This document shows positions 15,879-26,200 of a stretch of 64,000 nt of DNA, piece after piece. The position numbers and the translations under genes were made by a program. Within the stretch, counting starts at the first letter, position 1. Every line of letters begins with the position of its first letter. Origin of the DNA: Streptomyces sp. Je 1-332 (GTDB lineage: Bacteria > Actinomycetota > Actinomycetes > Streptomycetales > Streptomycetaceae); the NCBI RefSeq assembly GCF_040730185.1, contig NZ_CP160402.1, positions 620,001 to 684,000 on the forward strand, written 5' to 3'. The notes beneath the pieces are model-generated. The model did no database searches. It saw nothing but the letters and a program-made list of their open reading frames with translations, and was not told the DNA's origin.

Positions 15879-17204
15879 TCAGGCCTCGTCCCTGGCGAGG
15901 GCGAGGAGCCGGTCGAGGACGCGGGGCGAACCCGCCCGGAGCCCGTCGTGCTCGTACTCGTCGGTGACCCACGTCCGCAGGCCGCGGATGGAGCGGGCGG
16001 TGCGCAGCGACTGTTCGGTGTCGACGTACAGGTCGTCGTGGTAGATCGCGGCGGCTGCCGGTACCTCGTTCGCGGCGAGGCGTGCCGTGTCGTACAGGGG
16101 CGTCCAGCCGGTGCGTGCGGCGAGGAGGCCGGCGGTCTCGCGCAGCGGCCGCAGGGCGGGGTCGCAGTCGAACTGGCGGCGCTGGACGGCTTCCCCGGTG
16201 AACAGGAGCGGCGCGTCACCGGCGAGCGTCTTGCCCGGGTCGAACTGCGGGAACTCCCCGCGCAGCCGCTGCGCCGACCAGTCCGTGGGCCGGTCGCCCT
16301 GACCGTAGATGGATTCGTGCAGGAGCGCGAACAGGGGGTGGCTCCAGTGCGAGAGCGCGGCCTGTACGCCTTCCTGGAACGCGTCGGAGAGCGTGTGCCC
16401 CGCCGGGGTCCGCACGAAGGCGTCTTCGAGGAGGTAGTGGAGGCGGTGGCTGCCGTCGCCCGAGCCGAGCAGCATGCCGAGGGACTGGAACGCCTCGACG
16501 GTGAGGCGGTAGCCGCCGTTCAGGACCGGCTCGTGCTCGGCGATGTGGGCGGCGATGCGGCGGGCGCGCTCGACGTCCTGGGGATAGCGGGCGTAGTGGG
16601 CGCGGGTCTTGCGCTCCATGCGCGGATAGGCGGCGCGGTAGACGTCGTCCGCGTGGCCGTCGAGGGTGGGCAGGCCGCCGGTGATGATGGCGGTGTGCAG
16701 CCCTTCGGGGGCCGCCGACAGGTAGTGGGTCGCGCAGAAGCCGCCGAAGCTCTGGCCGAGTACGGTCCAGGGAGCGCCGCCGGTCAGCTCGCGGCGGATC
16801 AGCTCGCAGTCGCGGACGATGGAGTCGGCTCGGAAGTGCGTGAGGTAGTCGGCCTGTTCGCGAGGGCCGCCGCGCAGCGGGAGCGTCTGGCGCGTCGCCG
16901 GAGTGGAGCTGCCGGTTCCGCGCTGGTCGAGCAGGAGCACCCGGTAGTCCTGCAGAGCCCTGCCGAGCCACGCCTCCTTGCCCACGAACCGGTTGGCCCC
17001 GAACCCCGGGCCACCCTGCAGATACACCAGCCACGGCAGGCTCGCGTCCGCGTGCGCGCTCGCCACGGCCTCCCGCGCGAAGACCTCGATCCGCTCCCCC
17101 GCCGGGGCGTCGTGGTCCAGGGGCACGGAGAAGCGGTGGTCGGTGAGGACGACGCCGGGCTGACGGTAGGTGGCGGTGGCGGTCAAGAGGGCTCCTGGCG
17201 GCAT
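15879..17204 (-). CDS. Alpha/beta hydrolase, proline iminopeptidase-like (S33)
   Basis: About 441 residues from ATG 17204 (MPPGALLTAT). A TTG six codons later has AGGAG five bases upstream and may be the true start. The N-terminal region holds the S33 oxyanion motif GGPGFG at about 64-69 and LLDQRGTGSST. The nucleophile elbow GQSFGG places Ser at about 152. A long helical cap follows, and the C-terminal part contains the DDLYVD and VTDEYEHDG segments expected to hold the catalytic Asp and His. It likely cleaves N-terminal Pro or similar residues from short peptides in the cytoplasm. It lies just downstream of the LacI regulator on the same strand, though no link to rhamnose is evident. Confidence 0.83.
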   Translation of the reverse strand: MPPGALLTATATYRQPGVVLTDHRFSVPLDHDAPAGERIEVFAREAVASAHADASLPWLVYLQGGPGFGANRFVGKEAWLGRALQDYRVLLLDQRGTGSSTPATRQTLPLRGGPREQADYLTHFRADSIVRDCELIRRELTGGAPWTVLGQSFGGFCATHYLSAAPEGLHTAIITGGLPTLDGHADDVYRAAYPRMERKTRAHYARYPQDVERARRIAAHIAEHEPVLNGGYRLTVEAFQSLGMLLGSGDGSHRLHYLLEDAFVRTPAGHTLSDAFQEGVQAALSHWSHPLFALLHESIYGQGDRPTDWSAQRLRGEFPQFDPGKTLAGDAPLLFTGEAVQRRQFDCDPALRPLRETAGLLAARTGWTPLYDTARLAANEVPAAAAIYHDDLYVDTEQSLRTARSIRGLRTWVTDEYEHDGLRAGSPRVLDRLLALARDEA

Positions 17205-17254
17205 ACGTGAACGGGACGGTTCGCCCCAGTCCAGCACATCCGCCGCGGAGACGA

Positions 17255-18271
17255 TCAGCGGGGCGTCAGGCTGGAGCGCCGCACCACGAGCTCCGGCTGG
17301 AGCACCACGCGCCGGTGTCCGTGCTGACCGGGGTCGGCGTCCGCCTCGGTCTCCTCCAGGAGGAGCTCCGCGGCCATCGCGCCCATCTTGATGGCGGGCT
17401 GGCGCACCGAGGTGAGCGGGACGACGGCCGCCGCGGCGAACTCGATGTCGTCGTAACCCACGATGGCGATGTCCTCGGGCACGCTCACCCCGGCCGCGTA
17501 CATCGCCTGGAGCACGCCCAGAGCGAGCAGGTCGTTGGCGCAGAAGACGGCCGTCGGCCGCTCGGCGAGGCCGAGGACGCGGGCGCCCGCGTCGCGTCCC
17601 GCGGCCACGTCGAGGCGTTCGGTGGGCAGCTCCCGCAGCGCCGACGCCGGAAGCCCGGCCTCGGTGAGGGCTTGCAGCGCCCCCTGCCTGCGGTCCTTGA
17701 CCTGGTTGAGTCCGGGCGGACCGCTCACGTACGCGATGCTGCGGTGCCCCGTGTCGACGAGATGGCGCACCGCGAGCGCGCCGCCGAGGACGTCGTCCAC
17801 GGAGACGGAGCACTCGGTGGCGCCCTCGGCGACCCGGTCGACCAGGACGAACGGGATGGAGTGCCTGCGGAAGGCCTCGATGTTGCGTCCGGTGGCGTCC
17901 GCCGGGGTCAGCAGCACGCCGCGTACCCGTTGTTCGGCGAAGAGCGCCAGATACTCGGCCTCTTCGGAGGGGCTCTGTCCGCTGTTGCACATCATGACGC
18001 GCAGCCCGGCGTCGAGCGCGGCCCGCTCGGCGCCGCGCGCGACGTCCACGAAGAAGGGGTTGCCCATGTCGAGCACGAGCAGCGCCATGATGCGGCTCTG
18101 CCCCGCGCGCAGCTGCCGCGCGGACTCGCTGCGGACGTAGCCGAGCCGGTCGATCACGGACTGCACCCGGTGGCGTGTCTCCTCGGAGACGACGTCCGGG
18201 CGGTTGATCACGTTCGACACGGTGCCCACCGACACGCCGGCGTGCTTCGCCACGTCTTTGATGCCGACCAT
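17255..18271 (-). CDS. LacI-family regulator, probable rhamnose repressor
   Basis: A 338-residue LacI protein. Residues 3-50 are the DNA-binding headpiece (IKDVAKHAGVSVGTVSNVIN, then RPDVVSEETRHRV), and the rest is a periplasmic-binding-protein-like effector domain ending GYDDIEFAAAAVVPLTSVRQP. AAGGGGAC serves as Shine-Dalgarno. It sits at the end of the rhamnose transporter gene set, on the same strand. LacI-type palindromes TGAAAGGTTTCA and TGAAACGATTCA in the divergent promoter region at 23038-23268 are its likely targets. Rhamnose or a rhamnose derivative as inducer is an inference from context. Confidence 0.85.
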   Translation of the reverse strand: MVGIKDVAKHAGVSVGTVSNVINRPDVVSEETRHRVQSVIDRLGYVRSESARQLRAGQSRIMALLVLDMGNPFFVDVARGAERAALDAGLRVMMCNSGQSPSEEAEYLALFAEQRVRGVLLTPADATGRNIEAFRRHSIPFVLVDRVAEGATECSVSVDDVLGGALAVRHLVDTGHRSIAYVSGPPGLNQVKDRRQGALQALTEAGLPASALRELPTERLDVAAGRDAGARVLGLAERPTAVFCANDLLALGVLQAMYAAGVSVPEDIAIVGYDDIEFAAAAVVPLTSVRQPAIKMGAMAAELLLEETEADADPGQHGHRRVVLQPELVVRRSSLTPR

Positions 18272-18328
18272 GCGTCCCCTTGTTCCGTTGTGCGTGCGGC
18301 GCCTTGTGCGCCGTCGCGTGCGGTCCCC

Positions 18329-19456
18329 TCAGAATTTGTACTGGTCGATGTTCTTCTTGTCGAAGACGGTCGGCTCGCCGAGATCGACGACTCCCTTGTC
18401 GCCGATGGTGAAGCTGCCGAGGTCGCCCGCCTCGAACTTCTCACCCTTCTTGCCGGTGATCTGGCCGGACTTCAGGGCCACCGCGGTGTGCGCGGCGAGG
18501 GCGCCGAGCTTGGCCGGGTCCCACAGCTCGAAGCCCTCTACGGTGCCGTTCTTCACGTACTGGCGCATGTCGTTGGGGGTGCCGAGGCCGGTGAGCTTGA
18601 CCTTGCCCTTGTACTTCGATCCCGAGAGGTACTGGGCGGCGGCCTTGATGCCGACGGTGGTCGGGGAGATGATCCCGGCCAGCTTCGGGTGCTCCTGGAG
18701 GAGGCCCTGGGTCTGCTGGAAGGACTGCTGGGCGTCGTCGTTGCCGTAGGCGGTCTTGACCAGCTTCATGTTCTTGTACTTGGGCTTCTTCAGCTCGTCC
18801 TTCATGAACCCGATCCAGGTGTTCTGGTTCGTCGCGGTCTGGGCCGCGGAGAGGATCGCGATGTCTCCCTTGTAGTCGAGCTGCTTGCCCAGGAGCTCCA
18901 CCTGGGTGCGGCCGAGCGCCTCGGCGCTGGACTGCGAGACGAACACGTCACGGCATCCGGGGTTGGTGTCCGAGTCGTAGGTGACGACCTTGATGTCGTT
19001 CTTCATGGCCTGCTTGAGGGCCGTGCACAGGGCGCCGGGGTCCTGCGCGGAGACGGCCATCGCGTCGACCTGCTGCTGGGTGAGCGTGTTGACGTAGGAG
19101 ACCTGTCCGCTGGTGTCGGTGGCGCTGTTGGGTCCCGTCTCCTTGTACGTCGATCCGAGCTCCTTGAGCGCCTTCTCACCGCCCTTGTCGGCGACGGTGA
19201 AGTAGGGGTTGTTGACCTGCTTGGGCAGGAAGGCGACCGTGAGGTCCTTCTTGGTCGGCGCGTTGGGATCGGCCTTGGCGTTCGATGCCTTGGCCGCGTC
19301 GTCGTCCTTCGACGACTCCTTGGTGGTGCCGCCGCAGGCGGTGGCGGTGAGGGCGAGCGAGGTGACGGCTGCCAGGGTCACGCAGGCGCGGGTGAGGGCG
19401 GTGCGGCGCACGGGTCGGCGGGCGGATCGGGGGACGGATCGGCGGGGAGAGATCAT
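18329..19456 (-). CDS. rhaS: L-rhamnose ABC transporter substrate-binding lipoprotein
   Basis: A 375-residue protein from ATG 19456, with GGGA six bases upstream. The long positively charged N-terminus precedes a hydrophobic stretch and the lipobox LTATAC (Cys about 41). The mature protein is a ribose-binding-type periplasmic fold: DLTVAFLPKQVNNPYFTVAD, VDAMAVSAQDPGALCTALKQ and VKLTGLGTPNDMRQYVKNG are characteristic of the RhaS branch. It captures rhamnose outside the membrane for RhaPQT. It is the last gene of the rhaT-rhaP-rhaQ-rhaS run, with a 38-bp gap after rhaQ. Confidence 0.87.
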   Translation of the reverse strand: MISPRRSVPRSARRPVRRTALTRACVTLAAVTSLALTATACGGTTKESSKDDDAAKASNAKADPNAPTKKDLTVAFLPKQVNNPYFTVADKGGEKALKELGSTYKETGPNSATDTSGQVSYVNTLTQQQVDAMAVSAQDPGALCTALKQAMKNDIKVVTYDSDTNPGCRDVFVSQSSAEALGRTQVELLGKQLDYKGDIAILSAAQTATNQNTWIGFMKDELKKPKYKNMKLVKTAYGNDDAQQSFQQTQGLLQEHPKLAGIISPTTVGIKAAAQYLSGSKYKGKVKLTGLGTPNDMRQYVKNGTVEGFELWDPAKLGALAAHTAVALKSGQITGKKGEKFEAGDLGSFTIGDKGVVDLGEPTVFDKKNIDQYKF

Positions 19457-19494
19457 CGTTGGTCCCTTTCGGACTTTCGAGACGGTACGAGGGG

Positions 19495-20493
19495 TCAGCG
19501 GGCGGGAGCCGCGGCGCGGCGGCCCGCTCGGGCGACGGCGATCTGGCGGGCCACGCGCGGCCCGAGGACGGACACCACGAGCAGCACGCCGGTGACGACG
19601 ATCTGCGACTGTGCGGAGACGTTGAGCAGGCTCATGGCGTTCTGCAGGGCGCCGAGCAGGAAGACTCCGGCGATCGCGCCGCCGAGGGTCCCCTTGCCGC
19701 CGTCGAAGTCGATGCCGCCGAGCAGGACGGCGGCGACGACGGACAGTTCGAGGCCGGTGGCGTTGTCGAAGCGGGCGCTCGCGTAGTGCAGGGCCCAGAA
19801 GATTCCCGTGAGGGAGGCCATGAGCCCCGTGGCGACGAACAGCCACAGCTTGTGCCGCTTGACGCGGACGCCGGCGAACCGCGCCGCCTCCTCGTTGGCG
19901 CCGATCGCGAAGAGCGAGCGCCCGAAGGGCGTGGCGTGCAGGACGATGACGGCGATCGCGAGCAGCGCGAGGAAGGGCAGGAAGGCGTACGGCAGGAAGG
20001 TGTCGCCGATGCGCCCGGCCGCGAAGTCCAGGTACTGCGAGGGGAAGTCGGTGACGGCGTCCGAGCCGAGGACGATCTGCGCGATGCCGCGGTAGGCGGC
20101 CATGGTGCCGATGGTCACGGCGAGCGAGGGCAGCCCGAGGCGGGTGACCAGGAGACCGTTGACGAGGCCGCAGACGACTCCGAGGAGGAGCACGAGCGGG
20201 ATGGTCGTCTCGATGGCCATGCCCGCGTTCCAGAGGGCGCCCATCACGGCTCCGGAGAGCCCCGCGGTCGACGCCACCGACAGATCGATCTCTCCGGAGA
20301 CGACGAGAAGCGTCATCGGCAGTGCGATCAGCGCGATGGGCAGCGTGTTGCCGATGAGGAACGACAGGTTGAGGGCGTTGCCGAAACCGTCGACAAAGGA
20401 GAACGACATCAGGAGGAGCACGACAAGGAGAGCGCCGACAACGGTGTCCCAGCGGATGGCGCGCGTGACGTCGAGCCGGTTGGAGTCAGCCAT
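19495..20493 (-). CDS. rhaQ: L-rhamnose ABC transporter permease
   Basis: A 332-residue ribose/xylose-type permease with 8-10 hydrophobic segments. Family motifs are SGEIDLSVASTAGLSGAVMG and FGRSLFAIGANEEAARFAGVRV, followed by the late DFDGGKGTLGGAIAGVFLLG. It starts 8 bases inside the end of the preceding permease gene, so the two are translationally coupled and probably form a heterodimeric channel. Rhamnose specificity follows from the surrounding catabolic genes. Confidence 0.87.
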   Translation of the reverse strand: MADSNRLDVTRAIRWDTVVGALLVVLLLMSFSFVDGFGNALNLSFLIGNTLPIALIALPMTLLVVSGEIDLSVASTAGLSGAVMGALWNAGMAIETTIPLVLLLGVVCGLVNGLLVTRLGLPSLAVTIGTMAAYRGIAQIVLGSDAVTDFPSQYLDFAAGRIGDTFLPYAFLPFLALLAIAVIVLHATPFGRSLFAIGANEEAARFAGVRVKRHKLWLFVATGLMASLTGIFWALHYASARFDNATGLELSVVAAVLLGGIDFDGGKGTLGGAIAGVFLLGALQNAMSLLNVSAQSQIVVTGVLLVVSVLGPRVARQIAVARAGRRAAAPAR

Positions 20494-21544
20494 GTCGGCC
20501 AGCCCTTCTGTTCGATGCGGCCCTCTTCGTCAGGGCCTTGGCGACGCGCAGGGCGACGATCCGGTCGACGGCGATGGCCAGGACGAGCAGCACGCCGTTG
20601 ATGGCGAGCACCCACACGGAGCTGACGCCGAGCGCGGGCAGCACGCTGTTGATGGAGGTCAGGAGCAGCGCGCCGAGCGCCGCGCCGTAGACGCTGCCGG
20701 AGCCGCCGGTGAAGACGACGCCGCCGACCACGACGGCGCTGACGACGGTGAGTTCGTAGCCGTTGCCGGTGGCGGAGTCGACGTTGCCGAAGCGGGCCAG
20801 ATACAGCGCTCCCGCGAGCCCGGCGAGCGCTCCGCACGCGGTGTAGGCGGCGAGGATGCGCTTGCGTACCGGGATGCCGGCGAGCCGGGCGGCCTCGGGG
20901 TTGGAGCCGAGTGCGTAGAGCTCGCGTCCACCGCCGAAGTGCCGCAGGTAGTAGGCGACCGCGACCAGGACGGCGAGCGCGATGAGACCCAGGTACGGCA
21001 CAGCCGAGATCCCGCCGGAGCCGAAGTCGACGAAGCCGTCCGGCAGGTCGGACGCGGTGATCTGCCGGGAGCCGACCCAGATGGAGTCGACACCCCGGAT
21101 GACGTAGAGGGTGCCGAGGGTGACGACGAGGGCGGGCACTTGGCCGAGGCTGACGAGCGCCCCGTTGAGCAGGCCGCAGCCGACGCCGAGCGCGACCGCG
21201 AGGAGGATCGCGACCGTCGAGTCGCCGCCGCCCTGGAGGTAGTTGCCGGCGGCGAATGCGCTGATCCCGAGCGTCGAGCCGACCGACAGGTCGACGTTGC
21301 GGGTGATGACCACGAGGGCCTGACCGGTGGCGACGAGGACCAGGATGGTCGCGTTCAGGAGCAGGTCCTTGATGCCCTGCTCGGACAGGAACTCACTGTT
21401 GCCCGCCTGGGTGATGCCGATCATCACCAGGAAGACAAGGAGGATGGCGAGTTCGCGCATCTTGAAGACGCGGTCCACCAGGCGCGTTCCCGCGGCCTTC
21501 TCCGGGTCGACGGTGGGCGCGGGACTCTGGGTGGTCACACTCAT
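20486..21544 (-). CDS. rhaP: L-rhamnose ABC transporter permease
   Basis: A 352-residue permease starting at ATG 21544, which overlaps the stop of rhaT in an ATGA. Motifs are [40 protein letters not shown] and [19 protein letters not shown], parallel to those of RhaQ and typical of the RbsC family. The open frame continues far upstream of this ATG but only as a shadow of rhaT. It is the second gene of the transporter operon. Confidence 0.87.
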   Translation of the reverse strand: MSVTTQSPAPTVDPEKAAGTRLVDRVFKMRELAILLVFLVMIGITQAGNSEFLSEQGIKDLLLNATILVLVATGQALVVITRNVDLSVGSTLGISAFAAGNYLQGGGDSTVAILLAVALGVGCGLLNGALVSLGQVPALVVTLGTLYVIRGVDSIWVGSRQITASDLPDGFVDFGSGGISAVPYLGLIALAVLVAVAYYLRHFGGGRELYALGSNPEAARLAGIPVRKRILAAYTACGALAGLAGALYLARFGNVDSATGNGYELTVVSAVVVGGVVFTGGSGSVYGAALGALLLTSINSVLPALGVSSVWVLAINGVLLVLAIAVDRIVALRVAKALTKRAASNRRAGRHG

Positions 21545-23037
21545 GCCGTCCTCCCCGTGGCTGCCGCCATCACGGACTCCTCGGTCGCCCGCGCGCGCGG
21601 GATCTCGGCGGCGAGCCGCCCTTCGTGCATGACGAGCACCCGGTCGGCCATGCCGAGGATCTCCGGCAGGTCGGAGGAGATCATCAGGACCGCGACCCCG
21701 TCGGCGGCGAGTTCGGAGAGCAGACGGTGCACTTCGGCCTTGGTGCCGACGTCGATGCCGCGGGTGGGTTCGTCGACGATCAGGACCTGGGGCCGGGTGG
21801 CGAGCCACTTGGCGAGGACGACCTTCTGCTGGTTGCCGCCGGACAAGGTGCCGACCGCGTCGGCGATGCGCGCGTACTTCACCTGGAGGCGCACCGCCCA
21901 GTCGAGCGAACGGCTGCGTTCGGCGCCACGGTCCATGAGGCCCGCGCGCACGGTCGTCCGCAGTCCGGTGAGTCCGATGTTGCGCTCGATCGACATGTCC
22001 ATCACCAGGCCCTGGGCACGGCGGTCCTCCGGGACGAGCGCGAGCCCGGCCGCCATGGCGGTGCTCGGGGCGCCGTTGACCAGCTCCCTCCCTTGCACCT
22101 CGACCGTCCCGGCGTCCCACTTGTCGACGCCGAACACGGCCCGCGCGACCTCGCTCCGTCCGGCCCCGACGAGCCCCGCGAGCCCGACGATCTCGCCGCG
22201 CCGCACATCGAACGAGACGTCGGTGAAGATGCCCTCACGGGTCAACCGGCGGACGCTGAGCGCGACTTCGCCGACCCTCGTCTCCTGCTTCGGGTAGAGC
22301 TCGTCGAGGTCGCGGCCCACCATGCGGCGTACGAGATCGTCCTCGGTCAGGCCTTCGAGCGGCTCGCTCGCGATCAGACCGCCGTCCCGCAGCGTCGTGA
22401 CGCGCTGGCACAGCTCGAAGATCTCCTCCAGGCGATGCGAGATGAAAAGCACCGCGGCGCCTTGTTCGCGCAGCGTGCGCACGACGCCGAAGAGGCGGGC
22501 CACCTCGCTGCCGGTGAGCGCCGCGGTCGGCTCGTCCATGATCAGGACCCGGGCGTCGAAGGAGAGCGCCTTGGCGATCTCGACGATCTGCTGGTCGGCG
22601 ATGGACAGGCCGCGGGCGGGCTGGTCGGGGTCGAGGTCCACGTCCAGGCGCTTGAAGAGCGCGGCGGCCGCGGCGTGCACGGCCTTGTGGTCGACGCGGC
22701 CCAACGAGCGGCGCGGCTGGCGCCCCATGAAGATGTTCTCCGCAACGGAGAGGTCGGGAAAGAGCGTCGGCTCCTGGTAGATGACGGCGACGCCCGCGTC
22801 CCTGGCGTCTCCCGGGCCCTGAAAGACGACCGGGGACCCGTCGAGCGACAGCCCCCCCGCGTCGGGGCGATGGACCCCGGCGAGGGTCTTGATGAGGGTG
22901 GATTTCCCTGCGCCGTTCTCACCCGCGAGGGCGTGCGCCTCACCGGCGTACAGCTCCAGGGAGACGTCGTGCAGGGCGCGCACAGCCCCGAAGGACTTGC
23001 TCAGGCCCTGCACGGCAAGGACGGGGGGCTCTCTCAT
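21541..23037 (-). CDS. rhaT: L-rhamnose ABC transporter tandem ATPase
   Basis: A 498-residue fused double ATPase from ATG 23037. The first nucleotide-binding half has Walker [10 protein letters not shown] at 39-47, signature [15 protein letters not shown] and Walker [12 protein letters not shown]. The second half has the degenerate Walker A LVGAGRSE usual for sugar-transporter ATPases, then the signature [16 protein letters not shown] and [14 protein letters not shown]. It is the first gene of the rhamnose importer operon. Its leader holds the LacI palindrome at 23075-23086. Only a weak ribosome site is visible. Confidence 0.88.
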   Translation of the reverse strand: MREPPVLAVQGLSKSFGAVRALHDVSLELYAGEAHALAGENGAGKSTLIKTLAGVHRPDAGGLSLDGSPVVFQGPGDARDAGVAVIYQEPTLFPDLSVAENIFMGRQPRRSLGRVDHKAVHAAAAALFKRLDVDLDPDQPARGLSIADQQIVEIAKALSFDARVLIMDEPTAALTGSEVARLFGVVRTLREQGAAVLFISHRLEEIFELCQRVTTLRDGGLIASEPLEGLTEDDLVRRMVGRDLDELYPKQETRVGEVALSVRRLTREGIFTDVSFDVRRGEIVGLAGLVGAGRSEVARAVFGVDKWDAGTVEVQGRELVNGAPSTAMAAGLALVPEDRRAQGLVMDMSIERNIGLTGLRTTVRAGLMDRGAERSRSLDWAVRLQVKYARIADAVGTLSGGNQQKVVLAKWLATRPQVLIVDEPTRGIDVGTKAEVHRLLSELAADGVAVLMISSDLPEILGMADRVLVMHEGRLAAEIPRARATEESVMAAATGRTA

Positions 23038-23074
23038 AGATAGCACCGATCGGTAACTCGCCGGACACCCGGCG

Positions 23075-23086
23075 TGAAAGGTTTCA
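23075..23086. promoter_or_regulatory. LacI-type operator TGAAA-GG-TTTCA
   Basis: A perfect 12-bp palindrome 38-49 bases upstream of rhaT, in the 231-bp divergent region between rhaT and the rhamnosidase gene. LacI-family sites in actinobacteria commonly have TGAAA..TTTCA arms. The likely ligand is the LacI protein encoded at 17255-18271. Confidence 0.6.
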
Positions 23087-23230
23087 ATCAATTTCCAGGG
23101 AAGCTAGACCCGCGCCAACTGTGCCGTCAATGGGCAGGACTTGAAAATCCGCACGAGACTCTGTGCGCCAAGGGCCCATCACGCCGGGGCACTTGACAGC
23201 AGACGGCGCACTCCCTAGCTTCGCCTCTCG

Positions 23231-23242
23231 TGAAACGATTCA
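23231..23242. promoter_or_regulatory. Second LacI-type operator, TGAAACGATTCA
   Basis: An imperfect palindrome (outer TGAA/TTCA perfect) 27-38 bases upstream of the GTG at 23269. It resembles the site at 23075-23086, and the pair brackets the divergent promoters. It also argues against using the GTG at 23230 as the rhamnosidase start, because that codon overlaps the operator and precedes a good Shine-Dalgarno. Confidence 0.5.
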
Positions 23243-23268
23243 TCGTCGAGTCGTTACGGAGTCAAGTT

Positions 23269-26200
23269 GTGATCAGCAGAAGACGACTGCTCAGCACCAC
23301 CGCCACGGCCGCCCTGGGTACGGCGATGGCCGCCGGGGCCGTTCCGGCGGCCCACGCCGCCCCCTCTGCGGGGGGCCGGGCCCTACGCGTGACCAAACCG
23401 ACCGTCGAGTACGTGAGACACCCGCTCGGTCTCGACGTACCCCGTCCCAGGCTGAGTTGGCCCCTGGTGTCCGATGCGGACGGCCAGGCTCAGAGCGCTT
23501 ACCAGGTGCGCGTGGCCACCACCCCGGAGCGCCTCTCCAAGCCAGACGTGTGGGACAGCGGGAAGGTCGCCTCCAGCGACTCGGTCCTGGTCCCCTACGC
23601 GGGGCCCGACCTCACGTCCCGTACGCGCTACTACTGGTCGGTGCGGGTCTGGGACACCGCCGGCAAGGCGTCCGCCTGGAGTGAGGCCTCCTGGTGGGAA
23701 ACGGGGCTCTCCGGGGCGAAGGACTGGACGGCGCGGTGGATCGGCGCCCCCGCCTCCCTCATCGGCGCGCCCTCCCTGGCCGAGGCCTCCTGGCTCTGGT
23801 TCCCCGAAGGTGACCCCGCGAACAGCGCACCTGCGGCCACCCGTTGGTTCCGCGGTCGCGTCGATGTCCCCGAAGGGGTCACCCGAGCGCGGCTCGTCAT
23901 GACGGCCGACGACGGGTACACCGCATACGTGAACGGCACGCAGGTGTCGCACACCGAAGCGGACAGCGCCGCCGACAACTGGCGCCGGCCCGCGGTCGTC
24001 GACGTGACCGACCGGCTTCGTGCCGGAGCCTCGGTCATCGCCGTCTCCGCCACCAACGCCACGACCGGGCCCGCGGGTCTGCTCGGTGTCCTGGAGCTGA
24101 CGACCGCCGACGGCGTCCGCACCCTGACCACCGACGGCACATGGAAGACGACCGGCAAGGAGCCCTCGGGCGACTGGCGGTCGACGGGATACGACGACGG
24201 CTCCTGGACGGCGGCCAAGGTCCTCGCGCCCTGGGGTTCCGGCCCGTGGGGAAAGGTCGCACCCGAGCACTGCCCCGCCGCCCAGCTGCGACACGAGTTC
24301 CGCCTCCGGCCGGGCAAGAAGGTCGCGCGGGCCCGCCTGTACTCCACGGCCCTCGGTCTCTACGACGCCTGGCTGAACGGCGAGCGCGTCGGCGACGACC
24401 GCCTGGCGCCCGGCTGGACCGACTACGACAAGCGGGTCCATTACCAGACGTACGACGTGACCAAGCAGCTCAAGTCCGGCGCCAACGCGCTCGGCGTGAC
24501 GCTCGCGGTCGGCTGGTACGCGGGCAACGTCGGCATGTTCGGTCCGCATCAGTACGGCGAACGCCCGGCGCTCCTGGCCCAGTTGGAGGTCACGTACACC
24601 GACGGGTCCACGGACCGTGTGCTGTCGGGCACCGACTGGCGCGCCGCCATGGGGCCGGTCACCGCCGCCGACCTCCTGTCGGGCGAGGACTACGACGCGC
24701 GCCTGGAGACCGCGGGCTGGACGCGCGCGGGCTTCGACGACTCGAAGTGGGCGGCCGCCGACGGCGTCGATGACGTCAAGGCCGCCGTCGTCGCTCAAGT
24801 CGACGGGCACACGCGCGTGGAGAGCGAGATCTCCGCCCAGAAGGTGACCGAGCCGAAGCCCGGCGTCTTCGTCTTCGACCTCGGTCAGAACATGGTCGGC
24901 GCGGTGCGTCTCACCGTCTCCGGGAAGGCCGGTACGAAGGTCCGGTTGCGCCATGCGGAGGTCCTGAACCCCGACGGCACGCTCTACACCACCAATCTGC
25001 GGACCGCGCGTGCCACCGACACCTACACGCTCAAGGGCGGCGGCAAGGAGACGTTCGAACCGCGGTTCACCTTCCACGGCTTCCGCTACGTGGAGGTGAC
25101 GGGCTACCCGGGCAAGCCACCGCGCGACGCTGTGAGGGGCCGCGTGATCCACACGTCGGCTCCGTTCACGATGGACTTCGAGACCGACGTCCCCATGCTC
25201 AACCAGTTGCACAGCAACATCACATGGGGGCAGCGCGGCAATTTCCTCTCCGTTCCCACGGACACCCCCGCGCGTGACGAGCGGCTCGGCTGGACCGGCG
25301 ACATCAACGTCTTCGCACCGACCGCCGCCTACGTCATGGAGTCGGCGCGCTTCCTCACCAAGTGGCTGGACGACCTGCGCGACGGCCAGGCCGACGACGG
25401 TGCCTTCACCGACGTCGCGCCGTTCGTCGGCACGGTCGGCAAGGGAGTGGCCGGCTGGGGCGACGCCGGCGTGACCGTCCCCTGGGCGCTCTACCAGGCG
25501 TACGGCGACCAGCGCGTACTGGAGCAGTCCTGGTCCTCGATGCTGAAGTGGCTCGACTACCTGGAGAAGCACAGCACCGGATATCTGCGCCCCGCCGAGG
25601 GTTACGGAGACTGGCTCAACATCCAGGACGAGACTCCCAAGGACGTCATCGGCACCGCCTACTTCGCCCACAGCGCCGACCTCGTCGCGCGGGCGGCCGA
25701 AGCACTGGGCAAGGACCCGGCCCCGTACAAGAAGCTTTTCGGGAGCGTCCGTGACGCCTTCCGTGCGGCGTACGTGACCGGTGACGGGCGGGTGAAGGGC
25801 GACACGCAAACCGCGTACGTTCTCGCCCTGTCGATGGATCTGCTCGCCGACAGCGACCGCGCACCGGCGGCAGCACGTCTGGTGGAGCTCATCAAGTCCA
25901 AGGAATGGCACCTGTCGACAGGCTTCCTGGGCACACCCCGCCTGCTCCCCGTCCTGACGTCGACCGGCCACACGGACGTCGCCTACCGCCTCCTCGTCCA
26001 GAAGTCCTTCCCCAGCTGGGGCTACCAGATCGACAAGGGCGCCACGACGATGTGGGAGCGCTGGGACTCCATCAAGCCGGACGGCAGCTTCCAGGACGCC
26101 GGCATGAACTCCTTCAACCACTACGCCTACGGCTCGGTGGGCGAGTGGATGTACGCCAACATCGCGGGCATCGCACCGGCCGACCCCGGCTTCCGCAAGA

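Noticed and set aside
17207..19786. About 860-codon plus-strand frame opposite the LacI and rhaS genes
   Set aside because: Antisense shadow of two genes with clear family motifs.
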